Positions 30,695-44,200 of a DNA stretch of 64,000 bases are shown piece by piece (position 1 is the stretch's first letter; each line of letters opens with the position of its first letter). Made by a program: the position numbers and the translations under genes. Source of the stretch: Leuctra nigra. Its lineage: Eukaryota; Arthropoda; Insecta; Plecoptera; Leuctridae. The DNA is taken from contig OW203763.1 in assembly GCA_934045905.1 (NCBI GenBank), positions 16,436,948 through 16,500,947 of the forward strand, written 5' to 3'. The notes under the pieces are model-generated. The model was not told the origin of the DNA and did no database searches. It worked only from the letters and a program-made list of their open reading frames with translations.

Positions 30695-33600
30695 CTAGAA
30701 CCGATCTTTTGACCCAGTCATCGACAAATCGGGGTCCTGTAGAATTTGGAGCTCTTGTAATTCTTGGAACTTCTCATGGTCTCGAATGTGTGCATAGTTA
30801 GCAGACAAACACATCAAATAGTGAACCTAAAATATAAAGTAAGCATGACACATCGAGCAATTACAGCAGTAATAGACAGAGTTAACTTTTTCTGGAGTGC
30901 AAATCGTAGTAGTAGCTAATGCTATTACGTATTCCTATGCTATAGAAATTTAAAATCTCTGTGAAATTCTGTAATTCTCTTCAGAATAGATTCAAAAAAT
31001 TACTGCAAATTTCAGAGATCAAATGATCAGCTATTGTATGATAATTATATTCAATTATTCACAAACCATAAAAGCAAAAAATACAACAAGCTTTATTGAA
31101 TACATTTGACTTGTACATGCTAAATTACAAAATAAGTGCATGCATTATCTCCAATAATTTAACTTATAATAATTACTAATTAGAAACAAACTTTTCTATC
31201 TCGAACTGCCTCAAGACCTTAATACTGCATTTTTCTAATCTTTCAATGTGATGAAGTCAGAAGGGTCCAGGCCTCAAGAAATAACCCACATTTTTTTGAA
31301 ATTGATGTTTTGGCATTTCCCGATAGAAAATGCTTGACTAAAACAGCTTGCTGCTTGCAAAGACAGGGTACAAAAGACAATTCGGCCATGACGATCTGCA
31401 ATAACTGGTCGGTTGCCCAGGGGCGGTCTGGGATGAAAAGGACCGGAATGCGATGAGGAAAAGGGCCCGGATAAACATGTTACAGGGCCCATAAAACAAA
31501 GTAGAGATAGAAAAAATGTATGTAAAATGAGTAAAAATGCTGATTATATATGAAAAACGACAGTAAAATGTAAATAGAGGCCCTTTATATGGAAAAAAGG
31601 TCCCATAAAAGATAGGGGCCCGGGATGCGATCGCACCTTGGCACCCCGGGGCAGACCGCCACTGCGGTTTCCTATGGTGTCACTTAAAATATAGTGGGTA
31701 GTTAGTTTTCAACATGTAGGTACTTACAAGACTTAAACTGACAAGAAGAGATGACACTGTAGCCAATATAAACATCATCTCTGCCCTCTCCACATAGTCC
31801 TTGCAGAAAAGCTTGATTTCATGCATCTCACATATAGTCATATCTTCCTCACGAGTGTTGGTTGGAAACATAAAATCTGAAAGACAAAATTACCCGACAA
31901 TGAGTTATGATTTACGTCCCAGGTCGTCGCTAACAAAATAATAATCAAATTACCAACACGCAAAATTTTCGATTCTTTTTTATACCTAGAGTTGAAGGGA
32001 GTCAGTAACATATTCAGTGAAATCAGGTAATTTATTGACTTTTTGGAATTTGTGTAGCTTCCAAAAATTATATACCTAGGTAGCTATACCTATAACTACA
32101 TACTAATTTTTACTTGATAAATTTTTTTTGTCTGGGGCTTGACGTAGCAGGGCAATTCCATAGAAATGTATTACTTTTTGAGATTTTTTTTTTTTTTTAA
32201 ATTTATTTAAAGATGGTTATAAAAGTTGTTGGAATACAATTTTTTGGGGCTAACATGAATACCACAATTGACCGCACTTTAATGATTTCATTTTGTCGAA
32301 AACACATAATTTCCTACAAAATCTTTTTTTGGGGCAGATTAATTTTGTCAACTTGAACTAATTTACAACTATCTGTATACGTGAGCCAGAAAAAAAATGT
32401 TTTTTGTTGTTAAATATATTTTTGAAAAAAAATCAAAAAATTTTTTGATAATAAAAATAATATTTTGATTTTGAAATTATTTAAACAAATTTTCTAAAAT
32501 GTATTAGAATGAGTTTATGCTCTGTTCAAGATGAATAACTTTCCATTTTTTGACTAATTTCCTGCTTAGTATGCGTGTACGTCAGGTAACGTCAGTTACC
32601 AAAAAATGTAACATGAGTTACCTACCTACCTACAAAAAAAAAATAATAATTAAGTCACAACACATTCATAATATTTACAATTGTCTCTGCCCTTGGATCG
32701 TATACCTTTATCATTAGGGACCCACAAAATAATTGGTTGTAAATTATATTTATTTGCTTTGAGGACAAAAATGCATTGACTTTTGAATGCAGAATAAGTG
32801 AACACATTTGATGTAATGTGAGTTACCAACCAAAATTTATTACAGGCCAAAAGGTGAACAACATTTATAACATTTTACCATTCCTAAATTACAAACTGGT
32901 ACTTGTCTACATATCAAACTTTTAACCTGAACCCTAAATTAAAATGTGTCCTTTATTTTGCAATTTTTTTAGGAAAAAAATCCTCCAATGTAACGTGAGT
33001 TACCATGGAATTTCCCAGCACTGTTCTGCAGCGAGGCTAATGGCGACGGATGAATGATTATGATGATGATTGGGAGGTGATGGTGAAGAGTAGGTAAGGA
33101 TGGAAGGTGGGAAGGAGGCGGTCGTGGCCTATTAGTATGGTACCTTCCCAGCATTTTGCCTGTCAACTGAGGAAATACCACGAAAAAACCCCAGTAAAAA
33201 AGGACGGCCGCAGGAAATCCCATAGGAAAAACATATTTTAGAATGAATGGATTAGATTAGATTAATAGGGTTTAACGGCGCGTCAACGACGAGGTTATAT
33301 TGCGCACATTAATTATTTTACTTTAAACTTTGTTGAATTAAGTGGAGGACATTGGGAGGGGGTTGACCTAACGGGCCCGATCCGGGGGAGTCCAGCACTG
33401 GTGGGAAGGCCAGGCCGGAATGGGGACGGACCGGGGGGTGTAAGGATTCGGGCCGGCGGAACCCGATTTCAGGGGGATCACCATCTCGAGGGGGAAGGCC
33501 GGCCCGATGGGGACCGCCAATTCAAGGGAGGACATGGTTAGGCCAACCCTGGCTGCTCTTTGTCTGGACCTCACCATTGACCTGTCCGGCATGGGTAGCC

Positions 33601-36600
33601 CTTACACATGAGCATAATATGCTCGCCGGCGTAGCTGCAATGGATCGTTGGCCAACACCAACACAAACCCCACCACCGCGATAAGGTGGCAGCCGTCGGG
33701 GGGTAGAATGAATGGCATTTAGCAACATCCATCTGCTCTTTAGCCTACCATTCATATTTCAATCAGCTTGATAATGACAAGGAGCTGCCATGGATCAATT
33801 TTTTTAAATATCATACTGTGTCTGTACTAGCTAAATACAAACAATTAAAACATAGTACGTACCACATTAAGTGGAATAGGGAGGGTTGGGTTTTACTTAC
33901 ATACCCATACCATATAGGCCTGACAAATACGTAACTTTTTAAATAAAAAAACTCACCAAATTGTGTAAAATCAATGCATTTATGCTCATTTTGAACTCGA
34001 GGAGAAGAACACATTGCCCAGAATGTTGTGTAGGTAGCCGTAACGATTACGAGGAAGGAGAGCATCAGAATCCACGCAATTTGTAAGACATACGTAATGC
34101 CCATAAACTAAACAAGAATGGGAATACATAAACAATAGTTGCAATTCAAAGTTATGATAAATCACTAATCAGAATCAGAGATGGGCAAAATACACTAAAA
34201 ATGTATCAGAAATACAAAATACTGGAAATTTTTTGCTGTTAAATACAAAATACTTTAGATCCTAACTTCAAAATACATCACAACACGTATTTAAAATACA
34301 TATTTTTAAATACTATTTGGAAATACATTCCAAAATAATAATTCTTTCGACAAATACCTAACATTTATGAAGGTAAAAATTTTATGATTTATTTAGGGCT
34401 CCCATTCATATCCTTTTCGACGGGACAGTCTGTTCTTTTGAGGTAGTGTCCCGTTGTCCCCACAACATAGATTTAAAAAAAATGTATTTGTCCCATTTTT
34501 CAATACTACCTGTAAAAAATTGAGAAATCAAGTTGCAAAAAATCCGCTTATTTTCAATTCGATTTAAAAGTGCATACAAGCGAGAATATTGTCAACTGGG
34601 GTCAACTGTGGGGAGTCTTGTGATGGGATCTAGTCGTAATTTTTACATTCATCGTTCCTAATTGGTTTTGTGATTGGTAAACCCCGTAGAAAATGCAATT
34701 TTACGGACAGTTGATATGACCTCTAAAATGTATGATAATAATTAGTTACTTCTTCCAAGTTACAAAACTACCAGTAGGTACCTAGCCTCCACCATATCAT
34801 TCACAAATAGAAACAAGTTTAAAACATCTGATATGCAGACTTGTTGAATGGTAAATCTAGTCAAAGAAACACATTTTATTTCCTGTCAAAAATACGTAGA
34901 AATGCTCTAAATCATGCTGTACCTATAAATTATTTTAAAAATCCCGGGGGCTATGCGCCCGGACCCGCATGTGGCTGGGGGGCCCTCCCCCCAGACCCCC
35001 ATTGTCGTCGCACGAGATTTTAATTCAGGTATAGTTTGTCCCGCTTTTTCACATTTAGATTATGGGAGCCCTAGATTTATTATTATTTACTTCAGATTTA
35101 TGATTATATGAATTTTAAATTTTATTTTAATGCCCGATTTTTAGAAGAATCAAAACATACAATGTAAAAATTGTAATTCATTTCAAAAACAAATTGTAAT
35201 CTTCAATAATTAATAATTATACATTAGGTACTTCTTTTAGGCTAGTAGTGAAAATTAATTAATGTGTAAGTGTACCTAATTGCATAGGTACACAGCACGA
35301 TAATCACACTTTTAATAATTCGTAATACAAAATCTTCAATTAGGTAATTGCACATTACTTCAGATAACAAGTACCTAGGTACCTAATTTACACAATAGCA
35401 CTCATTATTTGCAAAGTAAGTGACTGATTTCAGAGCCAGCCAGGTGAGTGAAGTATCTCATTGGCTCATGAGGCCCAATTGAATGCAATTTCCATTTGTT
35501 CATTTAAAATTTGTGAGAAGCTGAATATAATTCATATCATTAGACATTAAGAGTCTACGATACTTGATGAAATCCATGTTTTATGAAGCACAAAAAGGCG
35601 GCCCCTACTTTTTTCTAAACGGCTTTACCGATTGTCTTCAAATTTTCACAGATTATAGATAGGTAAATAATAAATCTGTGCCTCTAGTGGGCCAAAAGTG
35701 TTATTTTTTGTTTAGAATTTTCAGGGCAGAGGTGCCAAAAAGACTAATATATTGCCCATGTTAGCACTTCCTCAAAACGAGAAAAAACATTTTTTATTAT
35801 TTTTTTGGATCACTAGAGGCACAGATTTACTCTTTATCTCGATGCTGTTAAATTTTGAAAGCAATCGGTCAAGCCGTTAAGAAAAAAGTAGGGGCCGCCT
35901 TTTTATGGTTTTTTGTGGTTTTCAATATTGTAATTAAAATAACTTACTTCACAGCAGTATATGCAACATGCAACACACGATTAAATGTCACAAATGTCAC
36001 GTACAACCCATAGCTAATGCATTTTCATGCATTTTTAAGATTTTTTTCACATCGGAATCGAAATTTTCTGCGAGTCCTGTCGACTCTTAATACATTTTAC
36101 AGTATTTTGTATTTTATTAATGCTGAATACAAAATACCTACTCTGAAATAATGTATTTGAAATACAATATTTGAAAATACATAAATGAAATGGGAGACTT
36201 ACGACAGCACAAGATATTCTTCCGCCAACTCGAGCTCCCCAAGCACGATACACTTTCTGCCTTGTTGCTCCAGTGGCAAGGCATCCGACGAATAAGATCA
36301 TCAAGCCCAAAGCTCCCATACTGGCACCCAGAATAACAAATACTAGTTGAACTGCTTCCAGCCTGGAATAAATAAGATGAGATTGTTCAGTTCAATGTGA
36401 TCTACTAAAGTACCAAGGTAGGTACCCATTATTAATTGATTACTATTGGATCGTACAATTTAATTCCATTTGATTTTGCACAGTAGGTATAAAAATAAAA
36501 TTAAAAAAAAACATTGAAGGAACCAACAGGTCAAAGTATTGTTTTTAAACATTAAAATTCATGAACGTTACCACACTTTTATAACAAAGAGAATAAATTG

Positions 36601-37359
36601 CAAAGATTTTGTACATGGCCAATATAGTGTATTATAGTGTAATATAGTGTATAGTGTATGGCACAGTGGATTATTTAGTTACAACACCTGTTGCCCTATC
36701 TCCTGCATTGTAATTTGTGTTTTACAGGTGCCTACTGTCTACGAGCTTGACAATTTTGAGTTAGTGTAAAAATGTGCAATTCTTGCTGATATGTGGAGCA
36801 ATTTGTATCTAAATACTGAAATTGGCACTTCGAAGTTTGAGGTAAAAAATTCTGGTGATCCAGATTAATACTCCATATCTATTCTCTGAAGCATAACATA
36901 GCAAGCATGCATGCAACACTGGTGTGTTAGAAATACAATTATTACCAAGCCAATCGCAGATGGAATACTTGATCGAACATGAGAGCGCTCAAAGTTGCTC
37001 CGCGATACATTGTTCCACAAAACACCCCGACACCAACGATACACATAATTGTAGCAATGAGAGTTGCATATGGAATGCGAGTCATACAGTCTCTGCATTG
37101 GCTCCCTAGAATATAAAAAATACATTATGAAGAACATCAACAAAATAATATGAGCCTAATAAAATAACAGACACAATGGAATGACTGCCAACTGTTTACC
37201 AGATTTAGTATAGCCACCCAAACGATAATTTGAATGCAAGGAATGTTCAGAATATCTCCCCAAGCTTTCTTGAGAATAACCATAGCGGGTCTTGCGTATG
37301 GGTTGCATTGGAGTATCCTCCATGTCTTTACCAGAATCTTCATCCAAAACTTTCGACAT
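30695..37359 (-). CDS. M6: Neuronal membrane glycoprotein M6 (proteolipid protein PLP/DM20/M6 family), complete, 6 exons
   Basis: Four-pass plasma-membrane proteolipid of the myelin PLP/DM20/M6 family. In flies M6 acts at tricellular junctions and in neurons and follicle cells. Exons on the minus strand: 37359-37200, 37105-36946, 36362-36203, 34107-33957, 31876-31728, 30826-30695, all GT-AG and in phase, giving 303 residues. A cytoplasmic N-terminus (1-55) precedes CRDCMTRIPYATLIATIM, the family signature leading into TM1 (about 64-85). TM2 is in exon 3 (GASMGALGLMILFVGCLATG), followed by the family motif RVGGRISC. TM3 is in exon 4, and TM4 (MMFILATVSSLLVSLSL) is in exons 5-6. The large extracellular loop before TM4 has cysteines at CIDFTQF, ICEMHE and FCKDYVE. 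The C-terminus ends DPDLSMTGSKDRF. Stop at 30695-30697. It is divergent from C2CD3. Identity very secure. Confidence 0.97.
31418..31664. mobile_element. 247-bp hAT-type MITE, TSD CGGTTGCC/CGGTTTCC
   Basis: Ends CAGGGGCGGTCTGGG and CCCGGGGCAGACCGCCACTG form imperfect inverted repeats. The 8-bp flanks (31410-31417 and 31665-31672) match at seven of eight positions. The right end lies about 60 bp from the M6 exon 5 donor. Confidence 0.7.
32585..33004. repeat. Four copies of a 16-bp TGTAACGTGAGTTACC-like word
   Basis: GGTAACGTCAGTTACC (32585-32600), TGTAACATGAGTTACC (32607-32622), TGTAATGTGAGTTACC (32812-32827) and TGTAACGTGAGTTACC (32989-33004) are near-identical partial palindromes in one M6 intron. 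The outer copies may mark element ends. No mechanism is apparent. Confidence 0.6.
33010..33225. repeat. Dispersed repeat, copy 1 (partner 51560-51740)
   Basis: GATGAATGATTATGATGATG, GGGAAGGAGGCGGTCGTG, ATTAGTA and TCAACTGAGG followed by AGGACGGCCGC recur in the same order near 51580-51725. Unknown class. Confidence 0.5.
33338..33600 (+). repeat. GC-rich dispersed repeat (partner 18840-19060)
   Basis: AGTGGAGGACATTGGGAGGG and GGGCCCGATCCGGGGGAGTC match the complement of the repeat in the Hsp110 intron. It lies in the fourth M6 intron (between exons 4 and 5). Confidence 0.55.
34394..35073. mobile_element. 680-bp hAT-type MITE, TSD GATTTATT, nested
   Basis: Perfect duplications GATTTATT lie at 34386-34393 and 35074-35081. 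The ends are TAGGGCTCCCAT and ATGGGAGCCCTA. Near the right end a GC-rich module (GGACCCGCATGTGGCTGGGG) resembles that of the element at 57620-58050. It lies inside the older element spanning 34167-36190. Confidence 0.87.
35588..35908. mobile_element. About 320-bp foldback element
   Basis: AAAAAGGCGGCCCCTACTTT (from 35592) is matched by AAAGTAGGGGCCGCCTTTTT (to 35904). Pairing continues for over 40 bp with few mismatches. Wider flanks TTAAGAGTC (near 35549) and GACTCTTAA (near 36088) may mark an enclosing TTAA element. Confidence 0.65.
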
Positions 37360-38206
37360 TTTGGGTCCTAGTTACAATATCTTTCACTGTGGCAACCAAC
37401 TATACACTGACGAATAAACAGTACGCCAAAAGAGAGTTAATAGCACTGCGAGATAACAATTATCGCTTTACCTACTAATTAGGTAGGTACGAGGAAGAAA
37501 GATAAGATTAAGCTTTTTGAATGATTCAACGTGTGCCATTTAAAGCCCCACCCCTTCAAGATAGAGAAGATCGTAACCTATGATTCATGCCAGAAGTAAA
37601 TTAAACTCATACCCATTTTTGTTCAATAAAAATCACAGTCTTGGATCAAAGGTATAAAAAGTAATGGTTATTATCTATAATTTAATAATATGTGTGAGTA
37701 TTAACAGCAGAAGAACAGGACGCCATGATTCTTCAGCAACAAAACAATGGTTTGTTGACTTCGATTCGAGGATTCGAGTTCGATCGAGTTTCCAGAGTTT
37801 CCAGCTTCACTCCATCGTGACGTAGCTTTGTTGATATTTTGATACCAACTTAACTGTGTATTCAGTGTTTTTGGGGTTGAAGTTGTGGCAATGATTGATT
37901 CTCTTTGGTTCTTTGTTTCGCAAGACTTTCTCGTCATCTTCTTTGGCCGTGTTGACTGTTGAACAGTTCAGTCAGTGCGCAAGCGCAGACTTCCAGGTTC
38001 CACTTCCAAGTCGCCGTGATTTGCGTTGATTTGCGTAGTGTGTTGACACAAGTTGACATTGTTGTTTTTCTTTACCGTTTATTACCGTATGTGTTGAAAG
38101 CTCCAGTTCACCCTTTGAAATCAGTTTATAACCATGCACTCTGTAAATATTCATGATCAAATTTATAGCGGCTGTTGGTACATGTCGTATCTAGTATGTG
38201 ACCACT
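37360..38206. promoter_or_regulatory. Divergent promoter region between M6 and C2CD3
   Basis: The two start codons are 847 bp apart and face away from each other, so both promoters and 5' leaders must lie here unless upstream non-coding exons exist. No long element interrupts it. No TATA box or initiator could be chosen with confidence. Confidence 0.5.
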
Positions 38207-41200
38207 ATGAGTGAACTATCAGTAGTACAACTAAATCCTCGCACATTACCGCCATCAGTCGATGGTAAATTGAGGGGATACTTGCATTTGAAACTTGAAG
38301 GTACTTTGAGTGCTAAATATTCACCTGTTGCGGTCGGTGTTGCAGTGAAATGGTGGGGAGACAACGACTTCGTTGAACTATGGTAACTATGGTATAGTAC
38401 CTAGTATGTATACCTACCTATGGTAATTGAGACTGTTTTCTTCGGCCACACAGCCCCTATGAGTACTACTTAATTACCCACACACTACATTCACTCTAAC
38501 TATTACCTACGAGCCTATGGCTACAAGAATGTAGACTAGTGAAAAGCTTCTGTCCAGAAGATGTCTAGCCTAGCTTCTTAAAACTTGCAGAACTAGAAGT
38601 AGGTAGGTACCTACTCTATCTACTAAAATAAATCATTGACATCATCACATGACAATTGAACCATCAATCTGCTTTGACATGCATCAAAGCAGATCGATTG
38701 TTCAACCGACATAGGTACTTTAAAGTTTTACAATAAAAATTAACAGATTGTTCAGTCCAGAGTACTAGATGTAGGTACCACCTTGTCCCAGCTTATAGGC
38801 CTATAATATCGAACTAGACCGAACATGAAAACTGGATTGTGTCGTCATTTTTACGAAGATCTAATTTTGTACGTTAAACCAGGACTTGACTTGAATGAAT
38901 GGTAAGGCACCAAGGAGAAATCTTAGTGTGCAGCCTCCATTGAGGCTGGTTCAAGGAATTTAACTCTAGTAGGTAGGCTAGTTTACAGGCTAGAGCTAGA
39001 TCACAAGAACCGAACCATACCTAATATTTTAGTCAATGGTTTAGGTAAGTAACAGGTGCCTTAAGCTGGCGAAGTAGAAATTACATTTCTTCTGTACTTT
39101 ACATATTTACTTAACCATGCATGAGCATGACACACATTGTCATTGGTGACAGTGCTCTGTTCAGGTTCTTAGGATATGTAAAAACGGTATTTGAGCGAAA
39201 CGTATTGGCTGCTGTCAGGTTCCTTGACAATCAACCCTTGTTATTATCAATGAAATCAGAGCTTACCTACTGGAGTTAGTTGATGCATTAGCTCAGACTT
39301 CATGGGATGATGCAATGAAACCTTTGTCAGCCAGTCCGTTTCTTTCGAATAGGTACCGTTTATTATTTGTTTGAGTGTCTACAGATTAATATAGTTTATG
39401 AACTGGACCTCTTCAACCATTGTGATGTAACCGATATCACATTGCAAATTCCCATGCCTTGTTATTTCATGTATTAATATAGTTTATTTTGAATTTCAGG
39501 CCTAAAGAATTGAAGAATGGATCAAAGAGTAATTTCCACCTTACTTACAAGTATGATATTCGAACACCAAGTGATCAATTCGACAAGTACTTGAAAGACT
39601 GCAAGTTTGTTAGGTTGAATTTGATAGACAAACAGTTCAATACATTAATAAGCACTGTAGATATTAGGGACATTCCTTCTGTCGCAAGCCAATTTGGTGA
39701 TCGGAACAATTTTGTAATTTATGATATTTTCAACAATGCAATTGGTGATCTCAACATTGAATTTCGTGTAGCATTAAAAGATTTCAGTAGTGTTCAATCA
39801 AGACCAAGTTTGAAGCTTTTATCAGAAATTATAAAAGACGGAAAAAATCTGCGGGAAGCTATGATGAAATCCGTTCTGGAAGATAGTTGTGATAGCTCTA
39901 TTAAAAGTGTGGACACATTGAAATATGACGGCAGCATGGAAACGAATTCTTCAAGCTCTGTTCAGACAACAAGTGACCAAAGTGAAATGATTTTCAATCA
40001 TGCCTTCATCCCAAAAGATTTGTCTTCTCATGGTACGTTAATTTATTGCCATTATTTTGTGATGAAATGGTTTCAAAAAATTAGCATAATTTGCCCTTCC
40101 TGTCTTCTTAATTAAATGCATGGCTACGTAGATAGGTACCTCTTTAAAACAAAGCTTTCGTTCTATGATTCAATATTTATATTCCAGTGACATGACATGC
40201 TATTTACTTTAAATTTTAGGCAGCAACATTACCTCTTCCTTGGATGGAATTGCAGCGAGTGCATCGGGCAGTAGTATTTCAGCAGTGCCCATGGAACTGT
40301 CTCAACCATGTTTGTCGAGTCACAGGATGGATTCAAAATCTTATTCTTCAAATAAGGAACAGAACTCAACTTATAACATGGTTTCAAAACATCAACATTC
40401 AGAAAAAATGGAGGAAGCACATGATTCAATATCCAGCATAAACGGCCTAAAAATTCAAATTATTTCTATGAAATTGAATGATTCTGGTGTGCAAATGGTA
40501 ACGAATTCATCAGATGTGATGAGCAACCAGTGTGCGAAGGCTTTTTCATCTGAAGTCTCCTTCGACGTAAAACACGAATTTCCAGCCCAATTTGCCACAA
40601 AAAGGAAAATAAAACTCGATGATCAATCAAACAGAAAAATCACATGGTTTTGTTCTGATAGCCTACTTGGCCAGGGTATGTATAATAAATAGAAATATTG
40701 AAACACAAAACTTATGGAAGTCATTTGTGGTGTATTTAAACTCAAGATTGTAATCTCATTAAATCGTCTTACAAATCCACATCTATTTTTTTGTGGCTTT
40801 CATCTAGATATCTTTTGAAAACTCCCATGAACTCAAGGCATTTGGCATATTTTTAGAATAATTTACTATCATACATTTGTACAATAATGTGGATTTAGTT
40901 TAGGTAGAGGTACCTACATTAATGCTGTGATTATGATAAGATAATGCAGTAGAAGTTAGTTACTAATTCTTGCTTTAATTAGAACTATTATCAAGTAATT
41001 GAGTACATTGATGATGTATTTTTTGTTACAGAAATTCGTTTTGATACCACATCAACATATGACTTAACTCACAGCACCCTTGGTCTTTCCCATACATTTC
41101 GTGACTGTGTTATCAACTTTAACATCTTCTCTCGTCATGCAAATCAGAGTCTTCCGGTATCGATTGGCACTGCATATTTCCAGATATCAGATCTGCTGCA

Positions 41201-44200
41201 GATGAAGTATTACTCACAGACTCAGGACATTCCAATAATAAATATTAATAGTATGAGCCATCAGAATTACCCACTAGGTTGTTTAAAAGTTAAAATTGGC
41301 CTGAGTTTGGATGGTGAACATTTTGGAGAAGATTTGTTTAGTGTTCTGAGCAAAAGTGGAGAGAGTATAAAGCGATTGGAGAGTTCACAGTTGTCAAGTG
41401 ACATTTCAACCTACGTTGAAGTAGAGCCCTTAATGCAGGTGAGATGTATTTGATGACACATCAATTTCACAATAACAGAAGAAATGATGGAACAAGACTT
41501 GCTGTGTCATAATAACATGTTTTACAGACCTAGCTTCACAGCCACTTATTCGTTTATCTCTTCCTCTCTATTTTCTTCATATTCACTTGAAAACCATACT
41601 GACTCTGTTCCCATTTAAATCTCAAAATTAATCTCTATACTCTCAACATCATGAAGTCAACTATGTTGGTACCTACTGGCTACTACGTACCCAGAGTACT
41701 AATATTCTTCTGATATTTCTCCTTCCAAAATACATAGGTGTTTGTTTTATTTTCTATGAAGTTGCTCAATACTTTAAATTGTTTTAGGGAGTTGTATTGC
41801 ATCGTCTTCTACACATTTCTGATGGACAAAACTTTGGACTTTCGAATTTGTTTCTCACGTGCCGAGAGTTTGGGACAGACGAGGGAACTGTATCAAACAT
41901 GTGTGCAGATACTCAAACTCAGCATTTCCATTTCCACCAGGTATGTACGTCCTTGTTATAACATAAGCTGTCCTCCTCATAGACAAACTCTCTATTCTCC
42001 CTGATCTGTTGATAAAATAATAACAATTGAGCAGACATACTCTTGTCTTGTCTTACGAAACATGACTAGGTACCTACCTTCGATTAGTGATTTTTAATTA
42101 CCGTTTTTGTGTTAAACATCTACAGCAAACCCCTGTGCTTTTGACCAAGGAACTTGTAGAGAAGAGTCGAAATAATCTTCTCATTGTTGAGGTGTGGCAA
42201 CGTGATGGTCAATTGAAAAATAATTTGATTGGGATAGCAAAGCTTCCAATTCACGCATTCTTTGTTTCGTTCCGAGATTCTGCGCTGGTGAAACATGCTC
42301 TGAACTCTGATGTAAGTCTGGTGGAGTTTTCCTGTTAATGTTATGACTACTTATGCGAACATGCAGTGTTGAAAACGAAAAGTAGGTACACTCGGCCAAA
42401 CAAAACTTGAACGTTGACCAAATTTGAATGACTGCTACATGTCCCATAACCAATCAAAGCTTGTTATTATCATTGAAATGTGAGGTCACCTACTAGAGTG
42501 AGACAACGAGATCGCTTAGACTGGCTTCTGATGGTGCGATCTTACATTTATCAGCCTATCAGATTTATTGAACATTCAAGTTTTGTTTGGCCGAGTGTAC
42601 CTACTACCATATTGATTGATTTGACAGATGATCAAATTACCAGTGTAAGAGGCCCGATGGTTCAAACCAAAATAACTCTGCACATAACTGGTTATTTGCA
42701 TTGCTCTGAACGAACTAGATCATACATGCAGCTCGTTTAAATCTCATAATATTTCTTTGCTCTTTGCGATACCATCTCTTTCACCAAAATATTGGTTTTT
42801 TGGTTGTTAAGTAGGTACCTACAAATCTCACTTAAGGAGTGATCTGTTAAATCCTACAGTGCTTCTTGTTCTGCTTGCTTTAAAGTGTTTTGAGGAAATG
42901 TCCTCAGAGTGATTAGTGAGATATTATTTTTACACGAAAAGAATGTTCAAATTAATTTTATAAAACTGAAAGAGAGCTGATAGTGCAATCTTGGTCTCAG
43001 ACCAAGGATAGAGCTTCTTAAGGTTTTAAGAATGTAGCACATTACGTAAGACTCATTTTTATTGGTTGCTTACTACTAGTCTAAATTACTGCCTCTTATT
43101 ATCTCCATTGTCATTGTGGTGCTAGTAGGTAATGCCTAGATATCTACTTTGAATAGTGTTTTAAGTAGCTAAAAATATATTAACAAAATTAAAATGCACA
43201 TTTGTGAAAACGTATTGAAGAAACATTTTGCTGATAATCCATGTTTTAATTTTGTACAGAAACCCATTATAGCAGTGGATGGCTGGGTGACCGTCATTAA
43301 TCCAGCTACTCAGCTTGCCGTTGGTTGTTTTTACGCAATCTTGTGCCTAGGCACTGAAGAACAGATCCAACTGCTGGAGAAATCTCGAGGAATGAAGGAA
43401 GGCTCTTCAGTTCGTTGTATAACACCATTTGTTTCAAGTAACTTACGAGCACCGAATTCTTCGAGTTCTTCATCGGATTGTCAACCTATGCTCACTGAAC
43501 AAACTGATAAGCTGTTAAATCGGATTTCTCATCATCTTGAACAAACATCAGAAAGTATCAATACCTTGAAAGCATCACGATCTAATGCAGATTCGAGGGT
43601 GTTGGCATCGCTAAATGATTTGTTAATTACTCGGCGGGTGAAAGAGAAATCTCAGTGTTCGCCATTGAGAAATGAAGATCTGTCGACAGACCCTCAGATT
43701 GGAGAATACACGAACTCGATTACTCTTTTTGATCAATGTACTCAGACTGAAACTGATTCACTTGAAAATAAATCTGAAACTCTCTTGAGTGAAAATTTTC
43801 CAATGAAGAGTCAAGTGAAAATACCTAGAAGCACAAAAAGTAACCAATGTGTGGAAACTCAAACAGATGCACAAATGAACTATGATCTTGTGACACGAGA
43901 TTCTACTCCTGAGACGTTGATTTCTCAACCCGGTATAGTTGCCGAGAATCATAGCGATTGTTTTTGTGCTCGTGTGGAGATTGATAGTGCGTTACATCTT
44001 GGCAGTACATCCACGGACAATGCTGACAAGAGCAAAAAGAGTACTTATTATGTCAGTTTTCTGACTGGCACTTCGGAAACGATGGTGACATCGTTAGCAA
44101 ATGGGTCTGATCCTGTGTGGCGATGGCATGAAAATGTCAAGCTTTCAAATGAACTTGTTTCAAATGTAAGTGGTAGTATTTTATGCCATTCTCAGTATTT

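Larger units (their letters stand above)
34167..36190. mobile_element. Older hAT-like element, right end truncated, carrying nested insertions
   Basis: The left end CAGAGATGGGCAAAATACAC is followed by many ATACAAAATAC words. The same words in inverted sense return at 36100-36185, but the matching GCCCATCTCTG end is missing. The remnant stops about 12 bp short of the M6 exon 3 donor at 36202. Elements at 34394-35073 and 35588-35908 lie inside it. Confidence 0.5.
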
